In this document: piece after piece, positions 28,451 through 37,854 of the stretch | Layout of the letters: each line of letters begins with the position of its first letter | Numbering within the stretch: the first letter of the stretch is position 1 | NCBI RefSeq assembly: GCF_011764485.1 | Contig: NZ_AP022848.1 | Location: forward strand, 1,702,001 to 1,766,000 | Source of the DNA: Bosea sp. ANAM02 | GTDB lineage: Bacteria > Pseudomonadota > Alphaproteobacteria > Rhizobiales > Beijerinckiaceae | DNA: 64,000 nt | Reading direction: 5' to 3' | Program-made: the position numbers and the translations under genes | Notes under the pieces: generated by a model | The model's input: only the letters and a program-made list of their open reading frames with translations | Database searches by the model: none | What the model was told of the DNA's origin: nothing

Positions 28451-29181
28451 GGAATAAGTCCAGTATCGTCGGGGGCTGCGAGATAGGCCGCGAAGCCTTT
28501 TGCTCGCAAATCGCATGCCGGGCAATGGCCGCAGCCATAGCCCCAGCCATGCCGGGTCGTCCTGTCGCCGAGATAGCAGCTATGGCTGTCCTCGATCACG
28601 AGGTCGAGAAGGGCTTGTCCGCCGATGGCGCGTGCCAGCGCGAAGGTCTGGGCCTTGTCGCGCCACATCAGGGGCGTGTGCAGGACGAGCCGGCGGTCGA
28701 GACCGAGGCCAAGCGCGACCTGCATCGCCTTGATCGTGTCGTCACGGCAGTCGGGATAGCCGGAATAGTCGGTCTCGCAGACGCCGAGCACGATGTGCTT
28801 GAGGTCGCGGCGATAGGCGAGCGCGGCGGCGAAGGTCAGGAAGATCAGGTTACGGCCGGGAACGAAGGTCGTGGGCAGGCCGGTCTCGGCGAAGGCGATC
28901 TCGGTTTCGCGGGTCAGCGCCGTCTCGGAGATCGCGCCGAGCGCCTTGAGATCGACGACATGATCGGGGCCGAGCCGCGCGGCATAGCGGGCGGCGAGCG
29001 TTGGCAGCCTGGCGCGGATCGTCTCGCGACACTCCATCTCGATGCGATGGCGCTGGCCGTAGTCGAAGCCGATCGTCTCGACCGTCTCGAAACGGTCGAG
29101 CGCCCAGGCCAGGGTCGTGGTGGAGTCCTGGCCGCCGGAGAACAGGACGAGGGCGCGGGAATTGCTCAACGCCGTCACCAT
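28447..29181 (-). CDS. queC: 7-cyano-7-deazaguanine synthase
   Basis: 244 residues from the ATG at 29181. The PP-loop [24 protein letters not shown], and the zinc cysteines in SCYLGDRTT…[13 protein letters not shown] are present. It converts 7-carboxy-7-deazaguanine to preQ0 with ATP and ammonia. A longer upstream frame exists only because a palindromic repeat (29185-29297) is open in that frame; it should not be taken as the N-terminus. Confidence 0.95.
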   Translation of the reverse strand: MVTALSNSRALVLFSGGQDSTTTLAWALDRFETVETIGFDYGQRHRIEMECRETIRARLPTLAARYAARLGPDHVVDLKALGAISETALTRETEIAFAETGLPTTFVPGRNLIFLTFAAALAYRRDLKHIVLGVCETDYSGYPDCRDDTIKAMQVALGLGLDRRLVLHTPLMWRDKAQTFALARAIGGQALLDLVIEDSHSCYLGDRTTRHGWGYGCGHCPACDLRAKGFAAYLAAPDDTGLIP

Positions 29182-29184
29182 CTG

Positions 29185-29297
29185 CTCAGCCCTCATCCTG
29201 AGGAGCGGGCGAATGCCCGCGTCTCGAAGGATGCTCCAGCACACTCTGGAACATCCTTCGAGACGCCGCTTCGCGGCTCCTCAGGATGAGGACTGAG
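29185..29297. repeat. Palindromic repeat, CCTCATCCTGAGGAGC family, copy 2
   Basis: Terminal inverted repeats 29185-29206 and 29276-29297 with one mismatch. The inner TCTCGAAGGATG / CATCCTTCGAGA pair is shared with the copy at 968. It separates queC from prs. Confidence 0.9.
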
Positions 29298-29313
29298 ACT
29301 GTCAATATTGGCC

Positions 29314-30258
29314 TCAGTCGAACAGGCTCGACACGCTGGTCTCGCTCGCCGTGCGCTCGATCGCCTCGCCCATCAGGCCGGCGATCGAGATGACGCGGAT
29401 GTTGCGGGCGACCTTCACCGCCTCGGTCGGCATGATCGAGTCGGTGATGACCAACTCCTTGAGCTTGGAGCCGGCGATGCGGGCGACCGCGCCGCCGGAG
29501 AGCACGCCATGGGTGATGTAGGCGTAGACCTCCTTGGCGCCCTGCTCGAGCAGGGCATCGGCGGCGTTGACCAGCGTGCCGCCGGAATCGACGATGTCGT
29601 CGATCAGGATGCAGGAACGGCCCTCGACCGAGCCGATGATGTTCATGACCTCGGATTCGCCCGGCCTGTCGCGGCGCTTGTCGACGATCGCGAGCGGAGC
29701 GTCGATGCGCTTGGCCAGCGCACGAGCGCGGACCACGCCGCCGACGTCCGGCGAGACGACCATGGCGTTTTTCCACTCCAGCCGGTCCTTGATGTCGCGC
29801 GCCATCAGCGGGGCGCCGAACAGGTTGTCGGTCGGAATGTCGAAGAAGCCCTGGATCTGGCCGGCATGGAGATCGAGCGTCAGCACGCGGTCGACGCCGG
29901 CATGGGTGATCAGGTTGGAGACGAGCTTCGCCGAAATCGGCGTACGGCCCGAGGCGCGCCGGTCCTGGCGGGCATAGCCGAAATACGGGATCACCGCCGT
30001 GATGCGCTTGGCCGATGAGCGGCGCAAAGCATCGGTGATGATCAGCAGTTCCATCAGATGGTCGTTCGTCGGGAACGAGGTCGACTGGATGACGAAGACA
30101 TCCTGGCCGCGCACGTTCTCCTGGATCTCGACGAAGACCTCCATGTCGGCGAAGCGCCGGACGGAGGCCTTGGCGAGGGGGATGCTGAGGTGGTTGCAGA
30201 TCGCCTCGGCCAGCGGACGATTGGAGTTGCCGGCGACGACTTTGAAGTGGGAGGCCAT
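29314..30258 (-). CDS. prs: Ribose-phosphate pyrophosphokinase
   Basis: 314 residues from the ATG at 30258 ([17 protein letters not shown]). It has the PRPP synthase motifs [32 protein letters not shown] (catalytic flexible loop), [18 protein letters not shown] and the ribose-5-P loop [13 protein letters not shown]. It makes PRPP from ribose-5-phosphate and ATP, feeding purine, pyrimidine and histidine synthesis and the Apt reaction encoded 12 kb away. Confidence 0.96.
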   Translation of the reverse strand: MASHFKVVAGNSNRPLAEAICNHLSIPLAKASVRRFADMEVFVEIQENVRGQDVFVIQSTSFPTNDHLMELLIITDALRRSSAKRITAVIPYFGYARQDRRASGRTPISAKLVSNLITHAGVDRVLTLDLHAGQIQGFFDIPTDNLFGAPLMARDIKDRLEWKNAMVVSPDVGGVVRARALAKRIDAPLAIVDKRRDRPGESEVMNIIGSVEGRSCILIDDIVDSGGTLVNAADALLEQGAKEVYAYITHGVLSGGAVARIAGSKLKELVITDSIMPTEAVKVARNIRVISIAGLMGEAIERTASETSVSSLFD

Positions 30259-30444
30259 GCCGTAGCGCACCGTTGCAGTAAGGCTGAGCAGGGAGGACCG
30301 GCATTGCCGGCTCAATTCGAACGGCTCTTAACAGCGCGGTCAGGCGGAGTCGACCGCTGCAGTGCAATATCGACGGCCAAAAAAACGCAGGGTGGCGCGC
30401 CGTGACCCGGAAACCACTGCCGCAGCGTCGCTGCGGCCGAGGCC

Positions 30445-31008
30445 TCAGCTCTTCTTCTTGTCGTCGGTTGCGGCGACGCGGGTTCCGCGCCTGGCCGGCT
30501 TCGCGGGCTTGTCGTCGACCGTCAGCGTCTCGACGCCCGGCGCGGTGACGAGGAAGCCGGCGATCGCATCCATCGAGTCGGAAGCGGCCTTGGCGACGAT
30601 CGTCTGGTCGATGCCGGCCCAGGGATCGGAGCCGCCACTGCGCTTGCCGATGCTCTCGCCCTGCACGCGCTGGGCGCGTTGCTTGGTCGAATCGTAGACG
30701 TCCCAGACGAAGGCGAGCGCGGTCTGGCCGTCCTCGGTCGGCTGGGCCGTTAGGTAGCCCTTGACGCGGAAGCGCGCCGGCTTGTTGCCGGGGACGATCT
30801 CCATCCTGCGCTCGGCCGCGGCCTCGCCGAGCAAACCCGCAAAGCTGGTGGTGACGCTTTCCGGGGCGCCGGAGATGCTCTGGACCGAGACCGGGACGCC
30901 GGGCGCGTCGACGCGCGGACGGGCGGCGGTCTGGGTGGTTTCCTGGCAGCCGGCGACAGCCAGCGCCACGACCGGCCCCAGAACGAGGCCGCTCAAACGG
31001 TTGATCAT
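30445..31008 (-). CDS. Putative lipoprotein
   Basis: 187 residues from the ATG at 31008. It has a lipoprotein signal (LGPVVALAVAGC lipobox) and a soluble domain with RFRVKGYLTAQPTEDGQTAL and FVWDVYDSTKQRAQRVQGES. The tail is lysine-rich. I do not recognise a named enzyme; the core resembles periplasmic proteins that bind or process small ligands, but this is weak. A perfect GCCGCAGC/GCTGCGGC hairpin (30419-30437) lies just after the stop, without a U-tract. Confidence 0.7.
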   Translation of the reverse strand: MINRLSGLVLGPVVALAVAGCQETTQTAARPRVDAPGVPVSVQSISGAPESVTTSFAGLLGEAAAERRMEIVPGNKPARFRVKGYLTAQPTEDGQTALAFVWDVYDSTKQRAQRVQGESIGKRSGGSDPWAGIDQTIVAKAASDSMDAIAGFLVTAPGVETLTVDDKPAKPARRGTRVAATDDKKKS

Positions 31009-31069
31009 GACGCCTCCCGCCCTTCGGGCTGTGGATCGCTTCGAGATTCCCTGCGCCGCTGTTCTAGGC

Positions 31070-32221
31070 TCAACGGATGGCGAGGTCCAGATCAGGCAGG
31101 TTGAGCGCCTCGGCACCGGTTTCGCCGACGAGATAGGTCCGGCCCAGGCACATCGCGGTTTCGCTGGCGGAATCCATCAAAATCATATGGGCGAACATCA
31201 CCATGCCCGGCACGATCGGCCAGTCATTCGCTTCGTAGAACATCGGCCAGTCCATCCAGGAGGGCGTGAATTTGGCGCCCAATGAATAACCGCAGGCATT
31301 GAGCCGGTGCTGCGCCAGGCCGTGCTCGTCGAAGACGCGGGCATGGGCGGCGAAGACATCGCCTGCGGTGCGGCCGGGCTTGAGTTCCGCCTCGCAGGCG
31401 AGCAGCGCGTCGCGTGCGGCGGCATGATAGGGGCGGTGCAGCGGGCGCGGCTCGCCGACGACGACCGTGCGCATCGCGGCGACATGATAGTGCCGGTCGG
31501 TGCCGGCGAATTCGAGCGTGATCTGGTCGTTCGCATCGAGCCGGCGGCGGCCGGACTTGTAGCGGCAGAGCAGGGCGTCGCGGCCCGAGCCTATGATGAA
31601 CTCGTTGGCGGGGTAGTCGCCGCCGCCCGCGAAGATGGCATTATGCTGGGCGGCGAGGATTTCGCCCTCGTCGGCGCCGGCACGGATCGCGTCGAGCGCC
31701 GCGTGGTCGGCGGCATCGGCGAGCACCGCGGCACGCCGGACATAGGTGATCTCCTCCACCGATTTCACGGCGCGCAGACGGGTGACGATCGGCGAGGCGT
31801 CGACGAGTTCGGCCTGTCCGGCGAAGCCGGCTTCCAGCTTGCGGTAGTTTGAGGCGACGAGGCCGTAGGATTCGAATTCGACGCCGATGCGCTTGCCGGC
31901 GAGGCCGAGATCGCGGGTCAGCGCGAGCAGGTCGGCGGTCGGGTCGGCGTCGCGGCCGTCCTTCCAGATGCGGATATCGCCGAGATTCGAGGTTTGCTGT
32001 GCCTGCCTGAGATCGGCGGAGCGGGTCAGCAGCGCCATGGTGCCATCGGCTTTGACCACCAGGCTCTGGAAGAAGCAGAAGCCGAAGGTGTCGTAGCCGG
32101 TCAGCCAGAACATCGATTCCTGCTGGAACAGGAAGAGCGCGTCGAGGCGATCCTTCTGCATCGCGGCCAGCAGGGCCTCGCGGCGGCGGGCGAATTCGGC
32201 GGGCGTGAAATGCAGGGCCAT
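31070..32221 (-). CDS. M24-fold (creatinase/aminopeptidase P-like) hydrolase lacking the usual metal ligands
   Basis: 383 residues from the ATG at 32221, with GGAGGAAA upstream. The N-terminal creatinase-like domain (SMFWLTGYDTFGFCFFQSLV) and the pita-bread domain are both present. The canonical metal-binding residues are replaced: the first Asp position reads LEFAGTDRHY, the second HVAAMRTVVVG, the EPG position FAHMILM, and the final Glu region ETAMCLGRTYLVG. This is the state seen in creatinase and ectoine-hydrolase-type members, which do not use a dinuclear metal. A metal-independent amidinase/amidohydrolase role is therefore more likely than peptidase. The substrate is unknown. Confidence 0.8.
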   Translation of the reverse strand: MALHFTPAEFARRREALLAAMQKDRLDALFLFQQESMFWLTGYDTFGFCFFQSLVVKADGTMALLTRSADLRQAQQTSNLGDIRIWKDGRDADPTADLLALTRDLGLAGKRIGVEFESYGLVASNYRKLEAGFAGQAELVDASPIVTRLRAVKSVEEITYVRRAAVLADAADHAALDAIRAGADEGEILAAQHNAIFAGGGDYPANEFIIGSGRDALLCRYKSGRRRLDANDQITLEFAGTDRHYHVAAMRTVVVGEPRPLHRPYHAAARDALLACEAELKPGRTAGDVFAAHARVFDEHGLAQHRLNACGYSLGAKFTPSWMDWPMFYEANDWPIVPGMVMFAHMILMDSASETAMCLGRTYLVGETGAEALNLPDLDLAIR

Positions 32222-32359
32222 GGCGTTTCCTCCGGACGGTCGCGCATGTGATCGTGGCGGCGCCTTTCGGGCAAGCCCGGCAACCGGTCGCAATTGCGGC
32301 CCCCGCGCAGGCTGCCTATAGGCTGTCTCCAGAGAATTTCGCCCCTAAGGGAGAGAGCC

Positions 32360-32614
32360 ATGGTCAACCCCGGCAACCGCATCCTCGACGATATCGCCCG
32401 CCTCGCCACGGATGCCGCCGGCGCGGCGCAGGGCGTGCGGCGCGAGGTCGAGACGGTGGTGAAGACGCAGATCGAGCGGCTGCTGCGCGATCTCGACGTC
32501 GTCACCCGCGAGGAGTTCGAGGCGGTGCGCGAGATGGCGCTGATCGCCCGCGAGGAGAACGACAAGCTCGCCGCCCGGCTGAAGGCGCTGGAGGAGAAGC
32601 TCGGCAAGGCCTGA
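32360..32614 (+). CDS. UbiK-like accessory factor (BMFP domain)
   Basis: 84 residues, preceded by AAGGGAGAGAG. It is a predicted helical coiled coil: RILDDIARLATDAAGAAQGV, then REEFEAVREMALIAREENDK and an LKALEEKL tail. This matches the BMFP/UbiK family, whose members trimerise, contact membranes and help aerobic ubiquinone synthesis. It is divergent from the M24 gene. Confidence 0.85.
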   Translation: MVNPGNRILDDIARLATDAAGAAQGVRREVETVVKTQIERLLRDLDVVTREEFEAVREMALIAREENDKLAARLKALEEKLGKA

Positions 32615-32640
32615 GCGCCTATCTGAGCATCTTTTCGATC

Positions 32641-32699
32641 CGAGCCCTCAATCCTGAGGAGCCATTTCCGTGAAATGGCTCCTCAGGATTGAGGGCTCG
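32641..32699. repeat. Palindromic repeat, CCTCATCCTGAGGAGC family, short perfect hairpin form
   Basis: A 59-bp perfect inverted repeat: 28-bp arms (32641-32668 and 32672-32699) around a CGT loop. The arm carries GAGCCCTCAATCCTGAGGAG, one base longer than in the other copies. It sits just after the UbiK-like gene and may also serve as its terminator. Confidence 0.9.
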
Positions 32700-33054
32700 T
32701 TCTGCTTTTTGCCCGGCTCTCGGGATGAGTGGGGATGTTCTGATAGGCTCTGAAAGCGCGCCCCGATTGCCCTCAGGTCATGTCCACAGCCATGTGCTGT
32801 GGACAGCCCGCTTGGGGGATTGAGCCCGCCGGCCGAATCCGCGGAGCGTGGCGCCGTGTTGGGAGCGTCACAGCGCCTGCGCTATCGTCGGTGGAAAGAA
32901 TTGATTCGTCGGGCGGATTCGTCCTGCCGCGCCGGATGGGAGTATCTCCTCAGAGATGCTCCGGAGGTGTGTTGCGTTCCTTCGGCTTTCCAGTCGCCGT
33001 GTTCCTCTTCTCGAACGCGCCGGAGCCTTGGCTTCGGAAGGTGGACCTTAGGGC
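32700..33054. other. Non-coding region upstream of the YbjN-like gene
   Basis: About 355 bp without a credible gene. It contains a perfect inverted repeat TGTCCACAGC / GCTGTGGACA (32781-32790 and 32796-32805). A near-perfect hairpin GGAGTATCTC / GAGATGCTCC lies at 32939-32962. These may be regulatory for ybjN; no family of riboswitch or sRNA is recognised. Confidence 0.5.
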
Positions 33055-33561
33055 ATGATAGACCTCGATATGGATGCCGAGCTGGATCGGCCTTCCAATC
33101 CGCTTGACCTGTTCGAACGCCTCGCTGCGCTCAACGACTGGTCCTTCGATCGCGACAGCGAGGACGAGCTTTCGGTCGCCGTCACCGGCGGCTGGTCGGA
33201 ATACCATGTCGCGATCACCTGGCTCGCCGAGGTGGAGGCGCTGCATATCGCCTGCGCCTTCGACCTCAAGGTGCCGGAGCGGCGGCGCGGCGAGGTTCTG
33301 CAGCTCGTCAGCCTCGTCAACGAGCAGCTCTGGCTCGGCCATTTCGACCTTTGGAGCAGCGAGAGCGTGGTGATGTATCGTCATGCCCTGCTGCTCTCCG
33401 GCGGAGCCGAACCGACCGAGGAGCAGGCCATCGCGCTGGTCAAGGCCGCGGTCGAGGCCTGCGAGCGCTATTACCAGGCTTTCCAGTTCGTCGTCTGGGC
33501 CGGCAAGACCGCCAGGGAGGGCATGGAGGGCGCGATCCTGGAGACGGTCGGCGAAGCCTGA
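33055..33561 (+). CDS. YbjN domain-containing protein
   Basis: 168 residues. YbjN features: LDLFERLAALNDWSFDRDSE at the start, then LSVAVTGGWSEYHVAITWL, and LLSLVNEQLWLGHFDLW-like LQLVSLVNEQLWLGHFDLW. The fold resembles type III secretion chaperones. YbjN-like proteins are pleiotropic factors of uncertain mechanism. No signal peptide is present. It is 111 bp upstream of proC on the same strand, a common alphaproteobacterial pairing. Confidence 0.88.
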   Translation: MIDLDMDAELDRPSNPLDLFERLAALNDWSFDRDSEDELSVAVTGGWSEYHVAITWLAEVEALHIACAFDLKVPERRRGEVLQLVSLVNEQLWLGHFDLWSSESVVMYRHALLLSGGAEPTEEQAIALVKAAVEACERYYQAFQFVVWAGKTAREGMEGAILETVGEA

Positions 33562-33672
33562 GCCGGCCGAATCCGTTCGGACGGACTTGACCGGGCGGCC
33601 ACGGGACGGGAAGGCTCCCAGTCGTGAGCGTGCGGGCAGGGGCCCGCGAAACGCCAAGCCTGTGAGGCCGCC

Positions 33673-34494
33673 ATGTCGAATTCCCTTCCGCAATCGCTCG
33701 TCCTGATCGGAGCCGGCAAGATGGGCGGCGCCATGCTCGAGGGCTGGCTGCGCATCGGCATCGATCCCAAGGGCATCAGCCTGATCGACCCCAAGCCGTC
33801 GGACGAGATGGTCGCGCTGGCCAACGAGAAGGGCATGCGGGTCAACCCTTCCGCCAGGGAAATTCCCGCTGCCGATGTCGTCGTGCTCGCGACCAAGCCG
33901 CAGATGCTCGACACGGCGGCTCCGGCGGTGCAGGCCTTCATCCATCCCCGCACGCTGCTGATCTCGATCCTGGCCGGCAAGACGCTGGGCGATCTCGCGG
34001 CGCGCCTGCCCAATGCCGGCGCGATCATCCGCGCCATGCCGAACCTGCCGGCGGCCGTGCAGCGCGGCGCTACCGCAGCCGCGCCCGGCAAGGGGGTCAG
34101 CGCCGCCCAGCGCGCCACGGCAGATGCCCTGCTCGGCAGCATCGGCAAGGTCGAGTGGCTCGATGACGAAGGTCTGATCGATGCGGTCACCGCCGTGTCT
34201 GGCTCGGGGCCGGCCTATGTCTTCCATCTCGTCGAATGCCTTGCCGCCGCCGGCAAGGATGCCGGCCTGCCTGCCGATGTCGCCGAAAGGCTGGCGCGAG
34301 CGACGGTCGAGGGGGCGGGCGAATTGCTGTTCCAGTCGCCGCTGCCGCCCGGCACGCTGCGCCAGAACGTGACCTCGCCCGGTGGCACAACCGCTGCCGC
34401 GCTCGAGGTGCTGATGGCCGAGGACGGCATGACGCCCTTGATGCGCAAGGCGGTGGCTGCAGCCAAACGTCGCGCCGGCGAGCTTTCCGGCTGA
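33673..34494 (+). CDS. proC: Pyrroline-5-carboxylate reductase
   Basis: 273 residues. The Rossmann start LVLIGAGKMGGAMLEGWL, VLATKPQ, RAMPNLPAAVQRGATA and the substrate/dimer motif VTAVSGSGPAYVFHLVECLA are present. The end shows TSPGGTTAAALEVL. It carries out the last step of proline synthesis with NAD(P)H. Its stop codon is the first triplet of an 18-bp hairpin. Confidence 0.96.
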   Translation: MSNSLPQSLVLIGAGKMGGAMLEGWLRIGIDPKGISLIDPKPSDEMVALANEKGMRVNPSAREIPAADVVVLATKPQMLDTAAPAVQAFIHPRTLLISILAGKTLGDLAARLPNAGAIIRAMPNLPAAVQRGATAAAPGKGVSAAQRATADALLGSIGKVEWLDDEGLIDAVTAVSGSGPAYVFHLVECLAAAGKDAGLPADVAERLARATVEGAGELLFQSPLPPGTLRQNVTSPGGTTAAALEVLMAEDGMTPLMRKAVAAAKRRAGELSG

Positions 34495-34532
34495 ATTTTC
34501 CGGCCTTTCTGACCGAAAGGCCGGAAAATTCA
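34492..34532 (+). terminator. Perfect 18-bp hairpin at the proC stop codon
   Basis: TGAATTTTCCGGCCTTTC (34492-34509) is repeated inverted at 34515-34532, with a TGACC loop. The stem starts with the proC stop. The U-tract after it is poor, but the stem is long enough for termination or mRNA protection. Confidence 0.65.
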
Positions 34533-34546
34533 GATTGTTGCATGAC

Positions 34547-34589
34547 GCATTTTCTTCACGCGACCGGCTTCCACTTCGCTCGAAAATGC
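34547..34589. repeat. Palindromic repeat, GCATTTT…AAAATGC family, copy 1
   Basis: GCATTTTC (34547-34554) and GAAAATGC (34582-34589) flank CACGCGACCGGCTTCCACTT. Copies with a closely related middle (ACCGGTATCCACTT or ACCGGTTCCCACTT) are at 53697-53739 and 47398-47445. Confidence 0.8.
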
Positions 34590-34660
34590 TGCCGACAGCC
34601 TTCCACCCGCCACGATCGCGGCCTAACCTCCTCTCGACGCGAAGCGAGAGGAGCTGCCCC

Positions 34661-35410
34661 ATGGCCCGCAAACCCGTTTCCACCCCGCCCGAGGCGCCGC
34701 CTGCGCCCGCGGCCAAGCCGGCCGATCCGCGCAAGGGCGCCGTCGATGCGCTGATGAGGCTCGCGGCCGAGCGACCCTGGGACCAGATCGAACTGCCCGA
34801 TATCGCGGCCGAGGCCGGGCTGACGCTGGCGCAGTTGCGCGGGCTGTTCCCGTCCAAGCTCGCCATGCTGGGCGGCGTGACCCGCATCGTCGACGATGCC
34901 GTTCTCGCCGGCTCATCGGACGATCTCGCAGGCGAGCCGGTCAAGGAGCGGATGTTCGACCTCGTCATGCGCCGGCTCGATGCGATGGCTCCCTACAAAG
35001 CCGGCCTGCGCAGGATCGCGCCGGCCGTCCGACGCGATCCGCTGGCGCTGGCTGCGCTCAATCGCGGGGCGGTCAATTCCTGGCGCTACATGCTGGCCTC
35101 GGCCGGCATCCCGACCGAGGATGCGCTCGGGGCTCTCCGGGTGCAGGGCGCGGTGCTGCTGATGGCGCGGGTCTCCGAAGCCTGGCTCGACGACGACGAG
35201 CCGGAGCTGTCGAAGACGATGGCGCGGCTCGACCGCGAGCTGAAGACGGCGGGGCGGATTATGGCCCGCGCCGAGGACGTCCACCGGCTGACGGCGCCGT
35301 TCCGCGGGCTGGCGCGCGCGATCTGCTCCGGGCGGCCGCTGAAGGCGCGCCGGCGCGAACGCGCCTCCGACCGCGACGAGGACAGTGAGGATTACGCACC
35401 GGCGATCTGA
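34661..35410 (+). CDS. TetR-like / COQ9-like helical protein
   Basis: 249 residues from an ATG with GAGAGGAG upstream. A proline/alanine-rich N-terminal tail precedes a TetR-type helix-turn-helix (DALMRLAAERPWDQIELPDI, AAEAGLTLAQLRGLFPSKLAML, residues about 28-72). A helical C-terminal ligand-like domain follows, and a basic tail (LKARRRERASDRDED) ends it. It could be a transcriptional regulator or a COQ9-type protein, which uses the same fold. The gene is not next to an obvious target. Confidence 0.75.
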   Translation: MARKPVSTPPEAPPAPAAKPADPRKGAVDALMRLAAERPWDQIELPDIAAEAGLTLAQLRGLFPSKLAMLGGVTRIVDDAVLAGSSDDLAGEPVKERMFDLVMRRLDAMAPYKAGLRRIAPAVRRDPLALAALNRGAVNSWRYMLASAGIPTEDALGALRVQGAVLLMARVSEAWLDDDEPELSKTMARLDRELKTAGRIMARAEDVHRLTAPFRGLARAICSGRPLKARRRERASDRDEDSEDYAPAI

Positions 35411-35530
35411 GCGTCGCGCCATTATCCGCGCGGCCTGCGACAAAATGTGGCGAAACTGCGCCAGTGTTAAGCGGGCCTTAGCCAATTCTGCGCGAATGAG
35501 GGGAATCCCTCATCCGCGCAGGATCCGCGA

Positions 35531-37498
35531 ATGTCGTTCACCAGGAAGCTTGCCACCCTCTCGATCAGCCGTTCCTTCGGCCTGATCGCGGCCTTGGCCG
35601 TTCTGATCGCCGTCGGCAGCGTCGGCTATACGCTGAACGCCGCCCGCAACGAGATGATCACGCTCAAACGGGCCGAGATGAAGAATGCGGTCGAGGCGGC
35701 CGCGACGACGATCAAGGGCTATCTGGCCCGGGTCCAGAGCGGCGAGCTGAAGGACGAGGACGCCAGGAAGCTGGCGATGGACGCTCTCGGCAGCTCACGC
35801 TTCGACGGCGGGAACTACTATTTCCTGATCAATTACGACGGCATCAGCGTCCTGCACGCGAACAAGAAGATCCAGTCGACGGACATGAAGCCGCTCAAGG
35901 ATGCGGACGGCAAGTTCTTCGTTCAGGAGATGATCGCGCTGGCGAAGTCGAAGGCCGAAGGCTTCGTCGACTATGGCTGGCTCAAGCCGGGCGACAAGGA
36001 GCCTTCGCTGAAGATCTCCTACATCATCGGCATTCCGCAATGGCAGTGGGTGGTCGGCTCGGGTCTGCACGTCCACGACGTCGATGCGGCCTTCATGGGC
36101 ATGGTCGGCGGCGTCGCCAAGGTTCTGGTGCCGCTCGGCCTCGTCATGCTTGGCCTCGTGATCGTGCTCAGCCGCCGCGCTTCCGGCATGCTGCACTCCG
36201 TGCGCGGTTCGATGGAGGGCCTGGCCGCCGGCCAGCTCGATACGCCGATCGCGCATCAGGAACGCTCCGACGAGATCGGCGCGATGGCGCGCACGCTCGT
36301 CGTCTTCCGGGACGCCGCCCTCGCCAAGGAGGCGATGGAGGCCGACAAGATCCGGATGGAGGAGGAGGCTGCCGGCCATCGCCACGCCGCCGATGGCGAG
36401 CGCCGGCGCAGCGAGGCCGAGCGGACCGAGCATGCCCGTGTCCAGGCGGATGTGGTCCACGCGCTCGGCCAGGGCCTGGAGCGCCTCTCGGACGGCGATC
36501 TGACCTATCGCATCGAAGCTGGCTTCACCGCCGAATACGTCAAGCTCAAGGACGACTTCAACGGCGCCATCGCCAAGCTCGAGGACGCGATGCGCCAGAT
36601 CGCGACCAATACCGAGAGCATGAAGGCGGGCTCCACCGAGATCAGCCAGGCGGCCGATGACCTCGCCAGCCGGACCGAACAGCAGGCCTCCTCGGTCGAA
36701 GAGACCGCGACGGCGCTGGACGAGCTGACCGCCACGGTCCGGCAGACCGCCGAGAGCGCGCGCCTCGCCAACCAGGCGACGGAACAGGTCAAGACCGAGG
36801 CCGAGCAGTCGACCAGCATCGTCCGCGATGCGGTGACGGCGATGGGCGGCATCGAGAAATCGGCCCAGGAAATCTCGCAGATCGTCGGCGTCATCGACGA
36901 GATCGCCTTCCAGACCAACCTCCTTGCGCTCAACGCCTCGGTCGAGGCGGCGCGCGCCGGCGATGCCGGCAAGGGCTTCGCGGTCGTGGCCTCGGAAGTG
37001 CGGGCGCTGGCGCAGCGCTCGGCTTCCGCCGCCAAGGAGATCAAGACCCTGATCGATGCTTCGACGATCGAGGTCGAGAAGGGCGTCACGCTGGTTGGCC
37101 AGACCGGCGGCGCGCTACAGCGCATGGCCTCCGAGATCACCCGCGTCACCACGCTCGTCGCCGAGATCGCCGGCGCCGCGCAGGAGCAGGCTTCTGGCCT
37201 CCAGGAAGTCAATTCCGCCGTCGGCGAGATGGATCAGGCGACGCAGCAGAACGCCGCCATGGCCGAGCAGTCGACCGCCGCCGCGCATTCGCTGTCGCAG
37301 GAAGCGGACCGGCTCTCCTCGCTGGTGGCGCGCTTCCAGCTCGGCGGCGACGTGGCGAAGCTCAAGGCGATCTCGCAGACGATGCGGGCGGCGGTCGCTG
37401 CGGCGCCGCGCCCGGCTGTTCCGCGCGCCAAGGCCGTCAACGGCGCTACTGCGGCGCCCAAGGCCGATGCCCGCGACGACGGTTGGGCCGAGTTTTGA
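35531..37498 (+). CDS. Methyl-accepting chemotaxis protein with single Cache sensor
   Basis: 655 residues. TM1 is near residues 14-35. A periplasmic sCache-type domain (about 36-190) shows [17 protein letters not shown] and [19 protein letters not shown]2 lies near 195-218, followed by HAMP segments and the cytoplasmic signalling hairpin. The tip [20 protein letters not shown] is intact. The last five residues, GWAEF, fit the x-[FWY]-x-x-[FWY] CheR-tethering pentapeptide. sCache sensors often bind small carboxylates. The stop overlaps the start of csaA. Confidence 0.93.
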   Translation: MSFTRKLATLSISRSFGLIAALAVLIAVGSVGYTLNAARNEMITLKRAEMKNAVEAAATTIKGYLARVQSGELKDEDARKLAMDALGSSRFDGGNYYFLINYDGISVLHANKKIQSTDMKPLKDADGKFFVQEMIALAKSKAEGFVDYGWLKPGDKEPSLKISYIIGIPQWQWVVGSGLHVHDVDAAFMGMVGGVAKVLVPLGLVMLGLVIVLSRRASGMLHSVRGSMEGLAAGQLDTPIAHQERSDEIGAMARTLVVFRDAALAKEAMEADKIRMEEEAAGHRHAADGERRRSEAERTEHARVQADVVHALGQGLERLSDGDLTYRIEAGFTAEYVKLKDDFNGAIAKLEDAMRQIATNTESMKAGSTEISQAADDLASRTEQQASSVEETATALDELTATVRQTAESARLANQATEQVKTEAEQSTSIVRDAVTAMGGIEKSAQEISQIVGVIDEIAFQTNLLALNASVEAARAGDAGKGFAVVASEVRALAQRSASAAKEIKTLIDASTIEVEKGVTLVGQTGGALQRMASEITRVTTLVAEIAGAAQEQASGLQEVNSAVGEMDQATQQNAAMAEQSTAAAHSLSQEADRLSSLVARFQLGGDVAKLKAISQTMRAAVAAAPRPAVPRAKAVNGATAAPKADARDDGWAEF

Positions 37499-37854
37499 GC
37501 GAGCCTTCCGCCCCGGTCGCACAGATCGGCTTCGACGACTTCCTGAAGGTCGACATCCGCGTCGGCACGATCGTCGAGGCTGAGCCCTATCCTGAGGCGC
37601 GCAAGCCCTCGCTCAAGCTCGTGATCGATTTCGGCGGCACGATCGGCCGCAAGAAGTCCTCGGCGCAGATCACCAAGCACTACCGGCCGGAAGACCTTCC
37701 CGGCCGGCAGGTCCTCGCGGTGGTGAATTTCCCGCCGCGCCAGATCGGCAGGTTCATGTCGGAAGTGCTGACGCTGGGCATTCCCGATGCCGAAGGTGAA
37801 GTCGTGCTGATCGGGCCGGGGCACGAGGTGCCGATCGGCGGGCGGCTGTTCTAG
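37495..37854 (+). CDS. csaA: CsaA, tRNA-binding protein / chaperone
   Basis: 119 residues from a TTG that overlaps the chemoreceptor stop (TTGA). It matches the CsaA tRNA-binding OB fold: [20 protein letters not shown], then [37 protein letters not shown] and the end [11 protein letters not shown]. It forms a dimer implicated in export-related chaperone function. It ends convergently with the next gene; the two stops share CTAG. Confidence 0.92.
   Translation: MSEPSAPVAQIGFDDFLKVDIRVGTIVEAEPYPEARKPSLKLVIDFGGTIGRKKSSAQITKHYRPEDLPGRQVLAVVNFPPRQIGRFMSEVLTLGIPDAEGEVVLIGPGHEVPIGGRLF

Noticed and set aside
29182..29244. N-terminal extension of queC
   Set aside because: The extra residues come from the repeat at 29185-29297; the family start is the ATG at 29181.
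32780..33058. 92-codon plus-strand frame before ybjN
   Set aside because: No ribosome site, no similarity, and it covers the inverted repeats; more likely leader DNA.
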